NCBI GenBank assembly: GCA_021849075.1
Contig: JAJZTH010000020.1
Span: 1 to 64,000, forward strand
Origin: Pseudomonadota bacterium
GTDB taxonomy: Bacteria; Pseudomonadota; Alphaproteobacteria; Sphingomonadales; Sphingomonadaceae
Length of the DNA stretch: 64,000 nt
Reading direction: 5' to 3'
Of this stretch, positions 16,830 through 24,991 are shown in pieces. Made by a program: the position numbers and the translations under genes. How positions within the stretch are numbered: position 1 is the stretch's first letter; every line of letters starts with the position of its first letter. The notes under the pieces are model-generated. The model was not told the origin of the DNA, ran no database searches, and saw only the letters and a program-made list of their open reading frames with translations.

Positions 16830-17900
16830 TCAGACCGTGACGGCGGAATCTTTTTTCGAGAAGTTTATTTCCAGATCCGTGACAGCGCTCCGTTCAGTTG
16901 ATGGCAGGTCGAACAGCCATCCGCACTTGCTTGCCAGGAGCAAGCGATGGGCAACCAGCGAAGTTGCTATGATAGGTGGCACCAGCATGACGGGGGAAAT
17001 CAACCCCAACCAGAAACTGCCGAGAAGCGCTTGAGGCAGAAACCATGTAGCAGCCCCTGCAACGGCTGGCAGAATGAGGAAATGGATCAGATAAATCGGC
17101 AATGTTCGGTGCGCGATCCACGTGGATGACGGCACCAGTATCTGCATTCTGGTCGCCACCATCTGACTGAGCGATATGCCGAAAGCCGTGGCGATCATAT
17201 CGACCGGCAGATAATATGCGCCATTGGCGACGCTCATGATGGCCCCGACGGCAAATGCCGCTCCAAGGAGGATGGTGCGTTTCCCGGTCGCAGCGTTCGC
17301 AAATGCCAATATAGGGCTTTTCAGGCGCACGCCCGCCGCAAAGAATAACGCACATCGTAAAATCTTGTGCTGATGCCCCGGCAAGGCATCCTGATATATG
17401 GTGCCCATGATCGAAAGCAGCATGCAGGCGACGAGAACAGCGATTACGGGCACTTTCAAGGTCATCTTCGCCAGGACATAATAAATGGCCAGCGCGGCCA
17501 AATACCAGGACAGGGCGGCCAACATGCCCACTTCGGCCAGCACGCGCGCAAAAATATTGTCGATCGCCTGCGGGGAAACCATGGGGGTCGCAATTGCGGT
17601 GATCAGGCCCCAGACAATATAAAGATATAACGGCTTGTGTAACCGCTTGCGGAGTGTCGTCGCCCTTGGACGCAAAATGGAGTCAGAGGCGAGCAGGCCG
17701 GATACGAGAAAGAACAGGGGCATGCGAAGTGGTCGCATAAGTTCATTCAATGTGTACCACAGCGCGCTATACGCCTCCTTGTACAGCCAAGGCGTCTCGG
17801 GGAAGTGCGATTGCCAGTGCAAAATCACGACCAATATGATGCATCCGGCCTTCGCGACGTTGGGCCAGTCAAGCTGCCGATTTGCGTGAGAAATTGCCAT
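16830..17900 (-). CDS. Acyltransferase family 3 membrane protein
   Basis: A 356-residue protein with about ten hydrophobic segments. The opening QLDWPNVAKAGCIILVVILH has the conserved early histidine of the acyltransferase-3 (OafA/NodX-like) family, followed by RMPLFFLVSGLLASDSIL, the second family motif. These enzymes add acetyl or other acyl groups to sugars of surface polysaccharides or other molecules. Base composition is visibly lower in G+C than the genes on either side, and the first residues and C-terminal tail (LEINFSKKDSAVTV) are unlike neighbours. It sits on the 3' side of tRNA-Met and beside a truncated frame, which together suggest horizontal arrival. No integrase is present. Confidence 0.82.
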   Translation of the reverse strand: MAISHANRQLDWPNVAKAGCIILVVILHWQSHFPETPWLYKEAYSALWYTLNELMRPLRMPLFFLVSGLLASDSILRPRATTLRKRLHKPLYLYIVWGLITAIATPMVSPQAIDNIFARVLAEVGMLAALSWYLAALAIYYVLAKMTLKVPVIAVLVACMLLSIMGTIYQDALPGHQHKILRCALFFAAGVRLKSPILAFANAATGKRTILLGAAFAVGAIMSVANGAYYLPVDMIATAFGISLSQMVATRMQILVPSSTWIAHRTLPIYLIHFLILPAVAGAATWFLPQALLGSFWLGLISPVMLVPPIIATSLVAHRLLLASKCGWLFDLPSTERSAVTDLEINFSKKDSAVTV

Positions 17901-18204
17901 GTCGTTATGCCCCGGTAATGATTGGGGCGTAACTGTCGATTATTCCCTAAAAGTTAATCTGATCAGCGGGAAGTTGTACAAATATTGTTAGATTCTGTTC
18001 GGTCAGAACAAACTGCTACTGGACGCTCGCTTCGTGATCTGTGCGTGGCACTGAATTCACGCCATCCGAACCGCAATCCGTACTTCGCCTAAAGCGCCAT
18101 TGGGAAGCGCAAGAAGCGAACGGATTTTTCCCAAACAGGGTTCCGCGCCCATATCGCGGGAACGGTAAAGCCAAAAGGAGATGGGGCCATTTCAGTGATT
18201 TGAA
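17901..18204. other. AT-richer intergenic region between acyltransferase and tRNA-Met
   Basis: About 300 bases with no credible gene. The first 110 bases are markedly A+T-rich (for example around 17960-18000) and contain the short inverted repeat TGTTC-ggtca-GAACA at 17996-18010, probably part of the acyltransferase promoter region. I looked for a second copy of the tRNA 3' end near 16.8 kb as an attachment site and found none. Confidence 0.4.
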
Positions 18205-18281
18205 TGGTAGCGGAGGAGGGACTCGAACCCCCGACACGCGGATTATGATTCCGCTGCTCTAACCAGCTGAGCTACTCCGCC
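18205..18281 (-). tRNA. tRNA-Met (anticodon CAT), elongator type
   Basis: The reverse strand folds into a complete 77-base cloverleaf with encoded CCA. The acceptor arm is GGCGGAG with CTCCGCT, the D arm has GCTC/GAGC, the anticodon stem GCGGA/TCCGC closes the loop ATCATAA, and the T arm has TTCGAGT. The loop gives anticodon CAT. It lacks the unpaired first base of initiator tRNA, so it is elongator tRNA-Met; a lysidine-type tRNA-Ile2 is the alternative. A strong promoter lies upstream on the same strand. Confidence 0.95.
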
Positions 18282-18322
18282 CCAAAGGGCCTCGCCGGGG
18301 CAGTGCCCTGCGGTGAGGCGGG

Positions 18323-18351
18323 CCTATACGCATGGCTTTCAGATCGGTCAA
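18323..18351 (-). promoter_or_regulatory. Promoter of tRNA-Met
   Basis: On the reverse strand TTGACC (18351-18346) and TATAGG (18328-18323) are separated by exactly 17 bases, close to the sigma-70 consensus. The start would be near 18315, about 35 bases before the mature tRNA 5' end, a normal leader for RNase P processing. Confidence 0.75.
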
Positions 18352-18544
18352 CCGGGCTTTGCATCTGGTACGGAAAAAATCCGCACCCCGCGCGCGAACG
18401 ATCCGCGTCCCGCATTCCGCCATCATGGTGACTGGCCCGGAAACCTTTTTCCTGCCCCGCATTTTTATCTTGCAATCGCTGCGACGCGACGCCCTAATAT
18501 TGCGATGCACAACCGGCCATATTGGCTGAGGGAGGATTATCCAC

Positions 18545-19954
18545 TTGCCCTTCCATGAAATGTTTGAGCCTGATGGTTCGATACGCCCCTGTTACGACGA
18601 AGTGCAGAAGTGGGTGGAGCGAACCGGCATAGCCGGGCTTAACCGTCGCATGGATGAGGCCGAGGCGATCTTTCGCAGGATCGGCATCACCTTCGCCGTC
18701 TATGGCGAGGGCGGCGATCCGGAACGGCTGATCCCCTTCGATCTGTTGCCGCGCATCTTCACCGCGAACGAATGGCGCATCCTGGACAAGGGCATTCGCC
18801 AGCGCGCCCGCGCACTGAACGCCTTTCTGCATGACGTTTATCATCGCGGCGAGATTGTGAAGGCCGGCATCATGCCCGCCGATATCATCTATAAGAACAG
18901 CGCCTATCTCGCCGAAATGGCCGACTTCACCCCGCCGGGGAAAGTCTACAGCCATATTGTCGGCATCGACATCGTGCGCACCGGGCCGGGCAGTTTCGAG
19001 GTGCTGGAAGATAATTGCCGCACCCCTTCGGGCGTGTCCTACATGCTCGAAAATCGCGAGATCATGACGCGCATGTTCCCGGAGCTGTTCGCGCAGGGCG
19101 TGGTCGCGCCGGTGGACGATTATCCCGCCGAATTGCTGAAAAGCCTGAAGGAAGTCGCGCCGCCCGCGTGCAAGGGCGATCCGGTCGTCGTCGTGCTGAC
19201 CCCGGGGTCGCTCAACAGCGCTTATTATGAGCATAGCTTCCTGGCCGACCTGATGGGCGTGGAACTGGTGGAGCCGGCCGACCTGTTCGTCGACAATGAC
19301 CGGGTGTGGATGAAAACCACGCTGGGTCCCAAGGCGGTCGACGTCATCTATCGCCGCATCGACGACGAATATATCGACCCGCTGGTGTTCCGCCCCGACA
19401 GCCTGCTGGGCGTGCCGGGCATCTTCAACGTCTATCGCAATGGCGGTGTGACGCTGGCGTCTGCGCCCGGATCGGGCATCGCCGATGACAAGGCGGTCTA
19501 TATCTACGTGCCGGAGATGATCCGCTTCTACCTTGGCGAAAAGCCGATCCTGGACAACATCCAGACCTGGCAATGCGGCAAGCCGGACGAACTCAAATAT
19601 GTGCTGGAAAATCTGCACGAACTGGTCGCCAAGGAAGTGCATGGCTCCGGCGGCTACGGCATGCTGATCGGCCCCAAGTCCACCAAGGATGAAATCGCCG
19701 CCTATGCCGAGCGGATCAAGGCGAATCCGAGCGAGTTCATCGCCCAGCCCACGCTCGACCTGTCGACCGTGCCGACATTGGGACCGGCGGCGGTGGTCGG
19801 CCGTCACGCCGATTTCCGCCCCTATTGCCTGGTCGGCAAGCAAATCCGCCTCGTCCCCGGCGGCCTGACCCGCGTCGCCCTGACCGAAGGGTCGCTGGTG
19901 GTCAACTCCAGCCAGGGCGGCGGGGTGAAGGATACATGGGTGTTGCAGGATTGA
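18545..19954 (+). CDS. Circularly permuted ATP-grasp protein
   Basis: A 469-residue protein of the circularly permuted ATP-grasp family (DUF404/407). Recognisable segments are HEMFEPDGSIRPCYDEVQKW at the start, ALNAFLHDVYHRGEIVKAG near residue 97, EVLEDNCRTPSGVSYMLENR near 155 and GSGGYGMLIGPKS near 370. ATP-grasp enzymes join a carboxylate to an amine or thiol using ATP, so a peptide or isopeptide-like product is plausible but undefined. The TTG start is chosen because GGAGG ends nine bases before it; an ATG follows five codons later. It heads the four-gene run with alpha-E, transglutaminase and Anbu genes. Confidence 0.9.
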   Translation: MPFHEMFEPDGSIRPCYDEVQKWVERTGIAGLNRRMDEAEAIFRRIGITFAVYGEGGDPERLIPFDLLPRIFTANEWRILDKGIRQRARALNAFLHDVYHRGEIVKAGIMPADIIYKNSAYLAEMADFTPPGKVYSHIVGIDIVRTGPGSFEVLEDNCRTPSGVSYMLENREIMTRMFPELFAQGVVAPVDDYPAELLKSLKEVAPPACKGDPVVVVLTPGSLNSAYYEHSFLADLMGVELVEPADLFVDNDRVWMKTTLGPKAVDVIYRRIDDEYIDPLVFRPDSLLGVPGIFNVYRNGGVTLASAPGSGIADDKAVYIYVPEMIRFYLGEKPILDNIQTWQCGKPDELKYVLENLHELVAKEVHGSGGYGMLIGPKSTKDEIAAYAERIKANPSEFIAQPTLDLSTVPTLGPAAVVGRHADFRPYCLVGKQIRLVPGGLTRVALTEGSLVVNSSQGGGVKDTWVLQD

Positions 19955-19983
19955 TGGGGATGCATTCTTTGACCACCTCTCAA

Positions 19984-20080
19984 CCGTTCGGGCTGAGCCT
20001 GTCGAAGCCCATCACTGAGCGAAGTCGAAGTGGCTTCGCTTCGCTCTGCCCAGCCCTTCGAATTCGCTCAGGGCGAACGG
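19984..20080. repeat. Dispersed inverted repeat, GTTCGGGCTGAGC type, copy 1
   Basis: The left arm CCGTTCGGGCTGAGCCTGTC... (19984-20010) and the right arm ...CGCTCAGGGCGAACGG (20053-20080) are near-complementary. The same element recurs at 32182-32256 and a relative at 24898-24976. It interrupts the otherwise tight gene cluster between the ATP-grasp and alpha-E genes. Confidence 0.85.
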
Positions 20081-20096
20081 AATGTGAGAACAAGCC

Positions 20097-21029
20097 ATGC
20101 TGAGCCGGACCGCCGAAAATCTTTTCTGGATGGCGCGCTATATGGAGCGGGCCGAGGCCACGTCGCGCCTGCTGACCATGGGACAGCGTATGGCGATCCT
20201 GCCGGGCGCCCATCATCGCGACGAATGGCGATCGGTGGTCCGCGCGACCGGGGCCGGGCACCAGTTTCCCGAAGGCACGATCGTCACCGAAAGCGACGCC
20301 ATAGCCTTTCTGATGCTGGATCTCGACAATCCCAGTTCGATCCGTTCCTGCCTGCTAAAGGCCCGCGCCAACGCCAAGTCGGCGCGCACCATGTTGACGC
20401 AGGATATGTGGGAGGCGCTGAACGAAGGCTGGCGCAAGCTGGACAGCTATGACGTCAGCGAAGCACGGCAGCAGCTTCCAGCGCTGATCGACTGGGTCAA
20501 GACCCGGGTGATGACCTTCCGCGGCGCCGCTCATTCGGGGCAGTTGCGCAACGAAGGCCATGATTTCCTGCGCACCGGCTCCGCGCTGGAGCGCGCGCAG
20601 ATGACGCTGCGGCTGCTCGACGTCAAATATTATGTGCTGCTGCCCGAAACCGAGGTGATCGGCGGCAATCGCGACCATTATCAATGGACGTCGGTCCTCT
20701 ACGCCCTGTCGGGCGCGCGCGCCTATCATCATGTCTATGGCGGCACCTACACGCCCTGGCAGATCACCGATTTCCTGATGCTCAACCGCCTGTTCCCACG
20801 CAGCGTCGCCTATTGCTACGATCAGTTGGCCTATCGGCTCAATCGCCTGGCGGGCTGGCACGACGCCAAGGGGCCATGCCATGATACGGTGCGCGACATG
20901 GTCGCCGGGCTGGAACAGCAGGATAGTGGCGAGATTTTCCGGCGCGGCCTGCATGAAACCGTGCAGAACGGCCTGACCATGACCAACCGGCTGGGCAGCG
21001 AAATCGCCCAGACCTATCATTTCGGCTGA
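20097..21029 (+). CDS. Alpha-E domain protein
   Basis: A 310-residue, largely alpha-helical protein of the alpha-E family (DUF403), opening MLSRTAENLFWMARYMERAE with the conserved ENLFW..RY.ER pattern. Internal conserved pieces include GAAHSGQLRNEGHDFLRTGS near residue 141 and ALERAQMTLRLLDVKYYVLL after it. The family always travels with circularly permuted ATP-grasp proteins and is thought to act with them on a peptide-like substrate; no reaction is known. It lies between the ATP-grasp and transglutaminase genes on the same strand, so a shared transcript is likely despite the repeat just upstream. Confidence 0.9.
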   Translation: MLSRTAENLFWMARYMERAEATSRLLTMGQRMAILPGAHHRDEWRSVVRATGAGHQFPEGTIVTESDAIAFLMLDLDNPSSIRSCLLKARANAKSARTMLTQDMWEALNEGWRKLDSYDVSEARQQLPALIDWVKTRVMTFRGAAHSGQLRNEGHDFLRTGSALERAQMTLRLLDVKYYVLLPETEVIGGNRDHYQWTSVLYALSGARAYHHVYGGTYTPWQITDFLMLNRLFPRSVAYCYDQLAYRLNRLAGWHDAKGPCHDTVRDMVAGLEQQDSGEIFRRGLHETVQNGLTMTNRLGSEIAQTYHFG

Positions 21030-21053
21030 AGGAGGCCGGGGGAGGCTGACCGC

Positions 21054-21926
21054 ATGAAGCTGCTCGTCCGACACCAGACCATCTATCGCTATGCCGCCTC
21101 CGCCGGGCGGGTGGCGATGCGGCTGAAGCTGATGCCGGTCGATACGCCCGCGCAAAAAGTTCTGGAATGGCGGGTCAGTGTGAATGATGAGCCGCTGACC
21201 GGTTTTCACCCCAACAGCTATGGGGAAAAGGAAGCCATCTGGATTCGCCATGATCGGCTCGACAATGCGGTGATCGTGGCGGAGGGGCTGGTCGAAACCC
21301 GCGAGAGCCATGGGGTGGTGGGCCATCTGGAAAGCCGGGTCGATCCCCGCTATTTTCTGCGCGATACCCGCCTGACCCGCGCGTCGGACGGGATCAAGGC
21401 GATGGCGCAGGACTTGCCGGAGGGGGACGGGCCACTCGCCACGCTCCATGCCTTGTCGGCCGCCGTCAGCGACGCCGTTCAGTATCGCGCCGGCGTCACC
21501 ACGTCCGAAACCACGGCCGCCGAATCCTTCGCGCTGGGCGCGGGCGTGTGTCAGGATCATGCGCAGGTCTTCATCGCCGCCGCCCGGTCGATCGGCATCC
21601 CGGCGCGCTATGTTTCGGGCTATCTGCTGGCGGGCGATGGCGACGCGCTGCATGAAACCCATGGCTGGGCCGAATCCTTTGTCCCCGAACTGGGCTGGAT
21701 CGGGTTCGATCCGTCCAACCGCGTCTGCGTGACCGAACGCTATCTGCGCGTGGCCAGTGGCCTGGACGCCGATGAAGCTGCGCCGATCCGGGGATCGGTC
21801 ACGGTTGCGGGCGACATATGGATTGACGCCGACGTTCGTATCGCGCAGGCGGAGGATGGAGTCGAGGAACGGCAGCTGCAGAAACAGCAGCAACAAAGCA
21901 CCCCGCCGCCCGACTCTGCGGGTTGA
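21054..21926 (+). CDS. Transglutaminase-like cysteine protease-fold protein
   Basis: A 290-residue protein with the bacterial transglutaminase-like N-terminal beta domain (MKLLVRHQTIYRYAASAGRV...) and a papain-like transglutaminase core. The catalytic triad is visible: Cys166 in GAGVCQDHAQVFIAAAR, His203 in ETHGWAESFVPELGW and Asp219 in GFDPSNRVC. The ending is glutamine-rich (QLQKQQQQ) and probably unstructured. In this gene cluster such proteins are predicted to cleave or form amide bonds in the product of the ATP-grasp enzyme. The start is 24 bases past the alpha-E stop with GGAGG upstream; the Anbu gene follows after 64 bases. Confidence 0.9.
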   Translation: MKLLVRHQTIYRYAASAGRVAMRLKLMPVDTPAQKVLEWRVSVNDEPLTGFHPNSYGEKEAIWIRHDRLDNAVIVAEGLVETRESHGVVGHLESRVDPRYFLRDTRLTRASDGIKAMAQDLPEGDGPLATLHALSAAVSDAVQYRAGVTTSETTAAESFALGAGVCQDHAQVFIAAARSIGIPARYVSGYLLAGDGDALHETHGWAESFVPELGWIGFDPSNRVCVTERYLRVASGLDADEAAPIRGSVTVAGDIWIDADVRIAQAEDGVEERQLQKQQQQSTPPPDSAG

Positions 21927-21990
21927 ACAGCGCGATCGATCCCGACGACTCGGGCATCGCGGCAGAGAAGAAGCAGGAGGCCGGGGGGCC

Positions 21991-22728
21991 GTGACTTATT
22001 GTGTGGCCGTGCGCGTGGACCAGGGACTGGTCATGCTGTCCGACACCCGCACCAATGCGGGCATGGACAATATTGCGCGTTTTCGGAAGAGCTTTACCTA
22101 TCATGTCCCCGGCGAACGGGCGATCACGCTGCTGTGTTCGGGCAACCTGTCCATCACCCAGGGGGTGAAGGCGGTGCTGAGCAAGGCGATTCGCGAAGCC
22201 GAACTCAATCCCGACGTCGAAACCATCCTCAATTGCGACACCATGCATCGCGCCGCTCAGATTGTGGGCGACGCCATGCGGTCGATGCAGAGCAAATATC
22301 GCGAAAGCATCGAAATGGGCGGATCGGGCGCCAGCGCGTCAATCATGATCGCGGGCCAGCGCCGGGGCGGCAAGCCGCGCCTTTATCTCATCTATTCCGC
22401 CGGCAATTTCATCGAGGCGACGGAAGACACGCCCTTCTTCCAGATTGGCGAGCATAAATATGGCAAGCCGATCCTGGACCGGATCATCAAACGCGAAACG
22501 ACGCTGGAGGAAGCGACCAAGGCGGTTCTGGTGTCGATGGATTCGACGCTGCGCTCCAACCTGTCGGTGGGCATGCCGCTAGACCTGACGGTGATCCCGA
22601 CCGACGCCTATGATTTCCGTGTTCGCACCCGGATCGAGGCGGATAATGAGGAGTTCGCGATGATCTCTCAAAGCTGGAGCGCGGCCCTGCGCAAGGCGTT
22701 TGAGGACCTGCCCAACGTGCTGGATTAG
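21991..22728 (+). CDS. Anbu, proteasome beta-subunit homologue
   Basis: A 245-residue N-terminal-nucleophile hydrolase of the Anbu (ancestral beta-subunit) group. The GTG start at 21991 has AGGAGG 10 bases upstream and leaves threonine directly after the initiator, giving the N-terminal T-Y-C of Anbu. In mature numbering Thr1, Asp17 (in LSDTRTNAG) and Lys32 (in ARFRK) match the proteasomal Thr-Asp-Lys arrangement. GSGASASIMIAG carries the conserved serine-rich strand. Anbu proteins assemble into open helical or ring-like oligomers; proteolytic activity has been hard to show. A longer reading frame upstream overlaps the transglutaminase gene in another frame and is not used. It closes the ATP-grasp cluster. 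Confidence 0.88.
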   Translation: MTYCVAVRVDQGLVMLSDTRTNAGMDNIARFRKSFTYHVPGERAITLLCSGNLSITQGVKAVLSKAIREAELNPDVETILNCDTMHRAAQIVGDAMRSMQSKYRESIEMGGSGASASIMIAGQRRGGKPRLYLIYSAGNFIEATEDTPFFQIGEHKYGKPILDRIIKRETTLEEATKAVLVSMDSTLRSNLSVGMPLDLTVIPTDAYDFRVRTRIEADNEEFAMISQSWSAALRKAFEDLPNVLD

Positions 22729-22729
22729 A

Positions 22730-22800
22730 GCATTTTCGAAGCAGATGGCATCATCTGCTGACTCGGAAAATGAGCAAAACAAAAGACTCCTGAACCGGTT
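22730..22800. repeat. Hairpin repeat after the Anbu gene
   Basis: GCATTTTC and AGCAGATG (22730-22748) pair with CATCTGCT and GAAAATG (22751-22772) with a small asymmetric bulge. It begins 2 bases past the Anbu stop and lies between convergent genes. The following AAAAGACTCCTGAACCGGTT may belong to the same repeat. It can serve as a transcript end, but the T-tract is missing on the plus strand. Confidence 0.6.
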
Positions 22801-23152
22801 AGCGTTCCGGCCGGGTCCATATCCATGTCCCGCCGATCAGGGCGGCGGCGACAGGAATTAGAAACCAGGGCCAGGGGGAGAAGATCAGCGCCAGCACGAC
22901 GCTGAAGGCAAAGGCGCCAAGCGCCGCCTTCTTGCCCCGACGGCTGATCGCGCCATGCTCGCGCCAGCGGCGGATATGCGGGCCGAAATGCTTGTGATCC
23001 AGCAGCTTGGCTTCCAGACGCGGACTGGACCGGGCGAAGCAGAAGGCGGCCAGGATCATGAACGGCACGGTCGGCAGCAGCGGCAGGAAAGCGCCGATCG
23101 CGCCCAGCCCGATCGAAACGAAACCCGCGATAAGATAGAGATAGCGCCGCAT
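22799..23152 (-). CDS. YbaN-family (DUF454) inner-membrane protein
   Basis: A 117-residue protein with the DUF454 plan: a first helix pair (YLYLIAGFVSIGLGAIGAFLP), the family hallmark LPLLPTVPFMILAAFCFARS, the cytoplasmic FGPHIRRWREHGAISRRGK segment and C-terminal helices. The role of the family is unknown. The ATG at 23152 is chosen over an earlier in-frame start because GGAAG precedes it and the first helix begins there. It is convergent with the Anbu gene and is followed upstream by a long repeat-filled gap. Confidence 0.85.
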   Translation of the reverse strand: MRRYLYLIAGFVSIGLGAIGAFLPLLPTVPFMILAAFCFARSSPRLEAKLLDHKHFGPHIRRWREHGAISRRGKKAALGAFAFSVVLALIFSPWPWFLIPVAAALIGGTWIWTRPER

Positions 23153-23272
23153 GACCTTCCCGCTGCCAATGCTATTGCTTCGCAGCTGCGCTGAAAGATG
23201 GCAAGGCGGTTGTGGGGGCGGGCTGGGCAATAGTCCGGTAGGTGTGGATAAGAGACTGGCTGCTTTTTCGCT

Positions 23273-23369
23273 GTCATCCCAGCGACCCGAAGGGCGGCGT
23301 AAGCCAACGCTGGGATCTGGAGCCTCGTAGCGCGTCCTCTCCTACGACCCCAGCCTTCGCTGGGATGAC
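23273..23369. repeat. Inverted repeat, GTCATCCCAGCG type
   Basis: GTCATCCCAGCG (23273-23284) is matched by CGCTGGGATGAC (23358-23369), perfect over 12 bases, with further partial pairing inside. It is one of two inverted repeats filling the 367-base gap between the YbaN and histidine-kinase genes; no gene is visible in that gap. Confidence 0.8.
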
Positions 23370-23390
23370 GGATAGTGGTCGATACCTGCT

Positions 23391-23478
23391 TTCGTCACCC
23401 CGTGCTTGATCCGGGGTCTCGCTGCCTTGGCGACGCTGGAAAAGAAGCGGGACCCCGGATCAAGCACGGGGTGACGAA
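23391..23478. repeat. Inverted repeat, GTCACCCCGTGCTTG type
   Basis: The arms 23391-23422 and 23447-23478 are reverse complements over 32 bases with a single mismatch, separated by 24 bases. This strong potential cruciform lies just before the 3' end of the histidine-kinase gene and may act as its transcript end. Confidence 0.88.
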
Positions 23479-23519
23479 ATGAGACGGGGCCACAATTGGC
23501 CGTAACCCGCCCCTTCACC

Positions 23520-24881
23520 TCACGCCGCCGGCAGCCGCAACCGCACCAGCAACCCGCCCAGATCCTCGCTCTCTTCCAGCATCACCGATCCGCCGTAGAT
23601 TTCCGCCACATCGCGCACGATGGCCAGGCCAAGGCCCGTGCCGGGCTTGCCCGAATCCAGTCGCACCCCCCGGTCGAAAATGCGCACGCGCTCGGCTTCC
23701 GGGATACCCATGCCGTCATCTTCGACCAATATTTCTACCATGCCGCCGGCCCGCGCGACGACCGTGGCGAAGACGCTGCCGCCGCCATATTTGGCTGCGT
23801 TCTCAATGAGGTTGCCCAGCATTTCGTCCAGATCCTGCCGCTCCACCCGCACGGCAGCGTCCTTGTCGCCGTCCATGTCGACACGGGCTTCGGGATAGAG
23901 GCGCTGCACCGCGCGCTCGACCGCGGTCAGGCTGGCCCAGACTTCCGCCCGGCTCTGTGCAGCGCCGCGCCGGCCGACGGCGCGCGCGCGCGCCAGATGA
24001 TGGTCGACCTGTCGCCGCATCGTCGTCGCCTCGCGGATCACCGCGTCGCCCAGATCGGGCGCCTGCGCCGTTGCGGCGTTCATGATGACTGTCAGCGGCG
24101 TCTTGAGTGCATGGGCCAGATTGCCGGCATGGGTGCGCGCCTCCTCCGCCTGCCGCTCATTATGGGCGAGCAGGGCGTTCAATTCCTCCACCATGGGCAG
24201 CACTTCGGCTGGCATGGCTTCGGTCACGCGGCTCTTTTCGCCGCCACGCATCCGCACGATTTCCAGCCGCACCTTGCGCAGCGGGCGCAGGCCATAGATG
24301 GTCTGGATCGTCGCCAGCACGAACAGGCCCAGCGCCAGCAGGGCAAAGCTGTTGAAGAGCGTAGCGCGCAGCGTCTTGATCTGCGCGTCCAGCCCCTCGC
24401 GCGCCTGCGCCACCATGAACAGCCAGCGCGTGTTGGACCCGGGCAACAGGACGGTGCGCTCCATGATGCGCAGATCCTCGCCCGGAAACTGCTTGCTGTC
24501 ATAGACATGCAACTGGCGGTCATGATGCTCGCCCGGCGCCTTCAGGGCGCGGTCCCACAATGATCGCGATCGCCAATCCTCATGCCCCTTGGCACTGATC
24601 TGGTAATAAAGGCCGCTATTGGGTTCCAGAAAGCGCTGGTCGGCCAGTTCGCGATTGAACAACACTTCGCCGTCCGGGCCGATTTCCGACGCCGCGATCA
24701 TCGCGGTCAGCACATAATTCATGCCGTCGTCGAAATTGCGGGTGATCGCATCGGACAAGACCCGGTCCAGCGCCACGCCGCCGCCGACCAGCAGCACGCT
24801 GATCCACAGCGCGGCAATGCCGATCATCCGCCGGCTGATTGAGCCGGTGGAGCGGACGGGGGGAGGGGAGGGGCTGTCCAT
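23520..24881 (-). CDS. Sensor histidine kinase, PhoQ/QseC-like
   Basis: A 453-residue membrane kinase. Two membrane helices (residues about 20-40 and 176-198) bracket a periplasmic domain of about 135 residues, followed by a HAMP-like linker (GLRPLRKVRLEI). The phosphorylated histidine is in GNLAHALKTPLTVIMNAA near residue 257, the N box in LGNLIENAAKYG, and the G boxes in VEDDGMGIP and GKPGTGLGLAIVRD. It should phosphorylate the OmpR-type regulator encoded just upstream on the same strand. Together with the PepSY-like gene before that, the three form a likely operon, and the PepSY-like periplasmic protein may inform the sensor. The signal is unknown. Confidence 0.92.
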   Translation of the reverse strand: MDSPSPPPVRSTGSISRRMIGIAALWISVLLVGGGVALDRVLSDAITRNFDDGMNYVLTAMIAASEIGPDGEVLFNRELADQRFLEPNSGLYYQISAKGHEDWRSRSLWDRALKAPGEHHDRQLHVYDSKQFPGEDLRIMERTVLLPGSNTRWLFMVAQAREGLDAQIKTLRATLFNSFALLALGLFVLATIQTIYGLRPLRKVRLEIVRMRGGEKSRVTEAMPAEVLPMVEELNALLAHNERQAEEARTHAGNLAHALKTPLTVIMNAATAQAPDLGDAVIREATTMRRQVDHHLARARAVGRRGAAQSRAEVWASLTAVERAVQRLYPEARVDMDGDKDAAVRVERQDLDEMLGNLIENAAKYGGGSVFATVVARAGGMVEILVEDDGMGIPEAERVRIFDRGVRLDSGKPGTGLGLAIVRDVAEIYGGSVMLEESEDLGGLLVRLRLPAA

Positions 24882-24897
24882 GGCCGACTATATCATC

Positions 24898-24976
24898 CCC
24901 GTTCGTTTCGAGCGCAGGTTCGAGCTTGCCGAGAACCGAAGTCGAGAAGGGTTCTCGACAAGCTCGAACTGAACGG
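24898..24976. repeat. Inverted repeat between response-regulator and kinase genes
   Basis: TTCGAGCTTGCCGAGAACC (24919-24937) and GGTTCTCGACAAGCTCGAA (24950-24968) are reverse complements with one mismatch. The flanks CCCCGTTCG and GAACGG extend the element. It is related in its ends to the repeats at 19984 and 32182 and sits inside a likely operon. Confidence 0.85.
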
Positions 24977-24991
24977 AGAAGGGCGCGTCGC

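Noticed and set aside
18041-18262. Open frame ending GGGTRTPDTRIMIPLL on the plus strand
   Set aside because: The end is the antisense of tRNA-Met; this is a well-known false protein produced by reading through a tRNA gene.
16700-18281. Genomic island with attachment sites at tRNA-Met
   Set aside because: Lower G+C and position are suggestive, but no integrase and no duplicated tRNA 3' end were found, so only a finding, not an island feature, is reported.
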